A stretch of DNA of 64,000 bases from Saprospiraceae bacterium (GTDB lineage Bacteria; Bacteroidota; Bacteroidia; Chitinophagales; Saprospiraceae). The first letter of the stretch is position 1; each line of letters begins with the position of its first letter. Positions 63,976 to 64,000 of this stretch are shown one piece after another. Location of the stretch: the NCBI GenBank assembly GCA_020630435.1, contig JAHDBJ010000010.1:77597-141596 (forward strand), written 5' to 3'. The notes beneath the pieces are model-generated. The model had not been told where the DNA came from. It saw only the letters and a list, made by a program, of their open reading frames with translations, and did not search any database. Both the position numbers and the translations under genes were made by a program.

Positions 63976-64000
63976 AAAAAAGGAGACTACCCTAAGGTAG
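63976..64000. terminator. Hairpin copy 3 (truncated by window end)
   Basis: AAAAAAGGAGACTACC-CTAA-GGTAG would continue TCTCC outside the window, same layout as copies 1 and 2. Confidence 0.55.

Overview
The window is a chromosomal segment of a low-GC, AT-rich member of the phylum Bacteroidota. The evidence is a SusC/SusD pair, several other TonB-dependent or outer-membrane proteins, type IX secretion (T9SS) C-terminal sorting domains, a gliding protein GldC, a BlaI/M56-TonB_C sensor pair, many lipoproteins, and promoter-like TAnnTTTG boxes. The FG-GAP plus DUF11-like secreted proteins and the long M1-peptidase/barrel fusion suggest a Saprospiria-like lineage, but the class is an inference. 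No transposase, phage gene or CRISPR array was seen.

Layout. 0-8 kb: two small lipoproteins, an M1 peptidase fused to a putative outer-membrane barrel, and a propeller-type sensor histidine kinase. 8.2-11 kb: a BlaI-type repressor and an M56 peptidase with three TonB C-terminal domains, separated by a very long hairpin; an 18-bp inverted repeat precedes the repressor. 11-22.3 kb: the most distinctive locus. A minus-strand cluster encodes a DapB/2,4-diaminopentanoate-dehydrogenase-like enzyme, an M14 carboxypeptidase lipoprotein, SusC, SusD, an N-acyl-D-amino-acid deacylase lipoprotein and a glutamate-racemase-like lipoprotein, with a divergent AraC-type regulator. I read it as a possible import and breakdown system for peptides containing D-amino acids, perhaps murein peptides.

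22.4-34.8 kb: a protein with nine Ig-like repeats, gldC, a deoxynucleoside kinase, a decayed FG-GAP/T9SS gene, gatC, a LolD-type ABC ATPase, a second M1 peptidase, an MBL-fold hydrolase, a TPR protein and pdhA. 35-46.4 kb: a T9SS-exported lipase-like protein, tRNA-Leu(UAG), trigger factor, clpP, tatD, tRNA-Ser(GGA), an exbB/4-TM protein/exbD/exbD operon and a GNAT enzyme. 46.4-64 kb: an outer-membrane receptor, ribH, a T9SS pseudogene, a DUF3089 hydrolase, argB with an argE-like gene, a methyltransferase, an Nfu protein, a K+-dependent membrane pyrophosphatase, an RluD-type synthase, a MATE transporter and a cargo-less T9SS-like mini-protein flanked by a family of similar hairpins.

The non-coding layer is rich. 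Strong bidirectional terminators separate most convergent genes. A 78-bp structured repeat occurs twice, each time at the 3' end of a gene, with a possible deletion derivative after clpP. A 26-bp perfect palindrome lies upstream of pdhA. Three T9SS-associated loci are broken or reduced, which suggests turnover of secreted adhesin-like genes.
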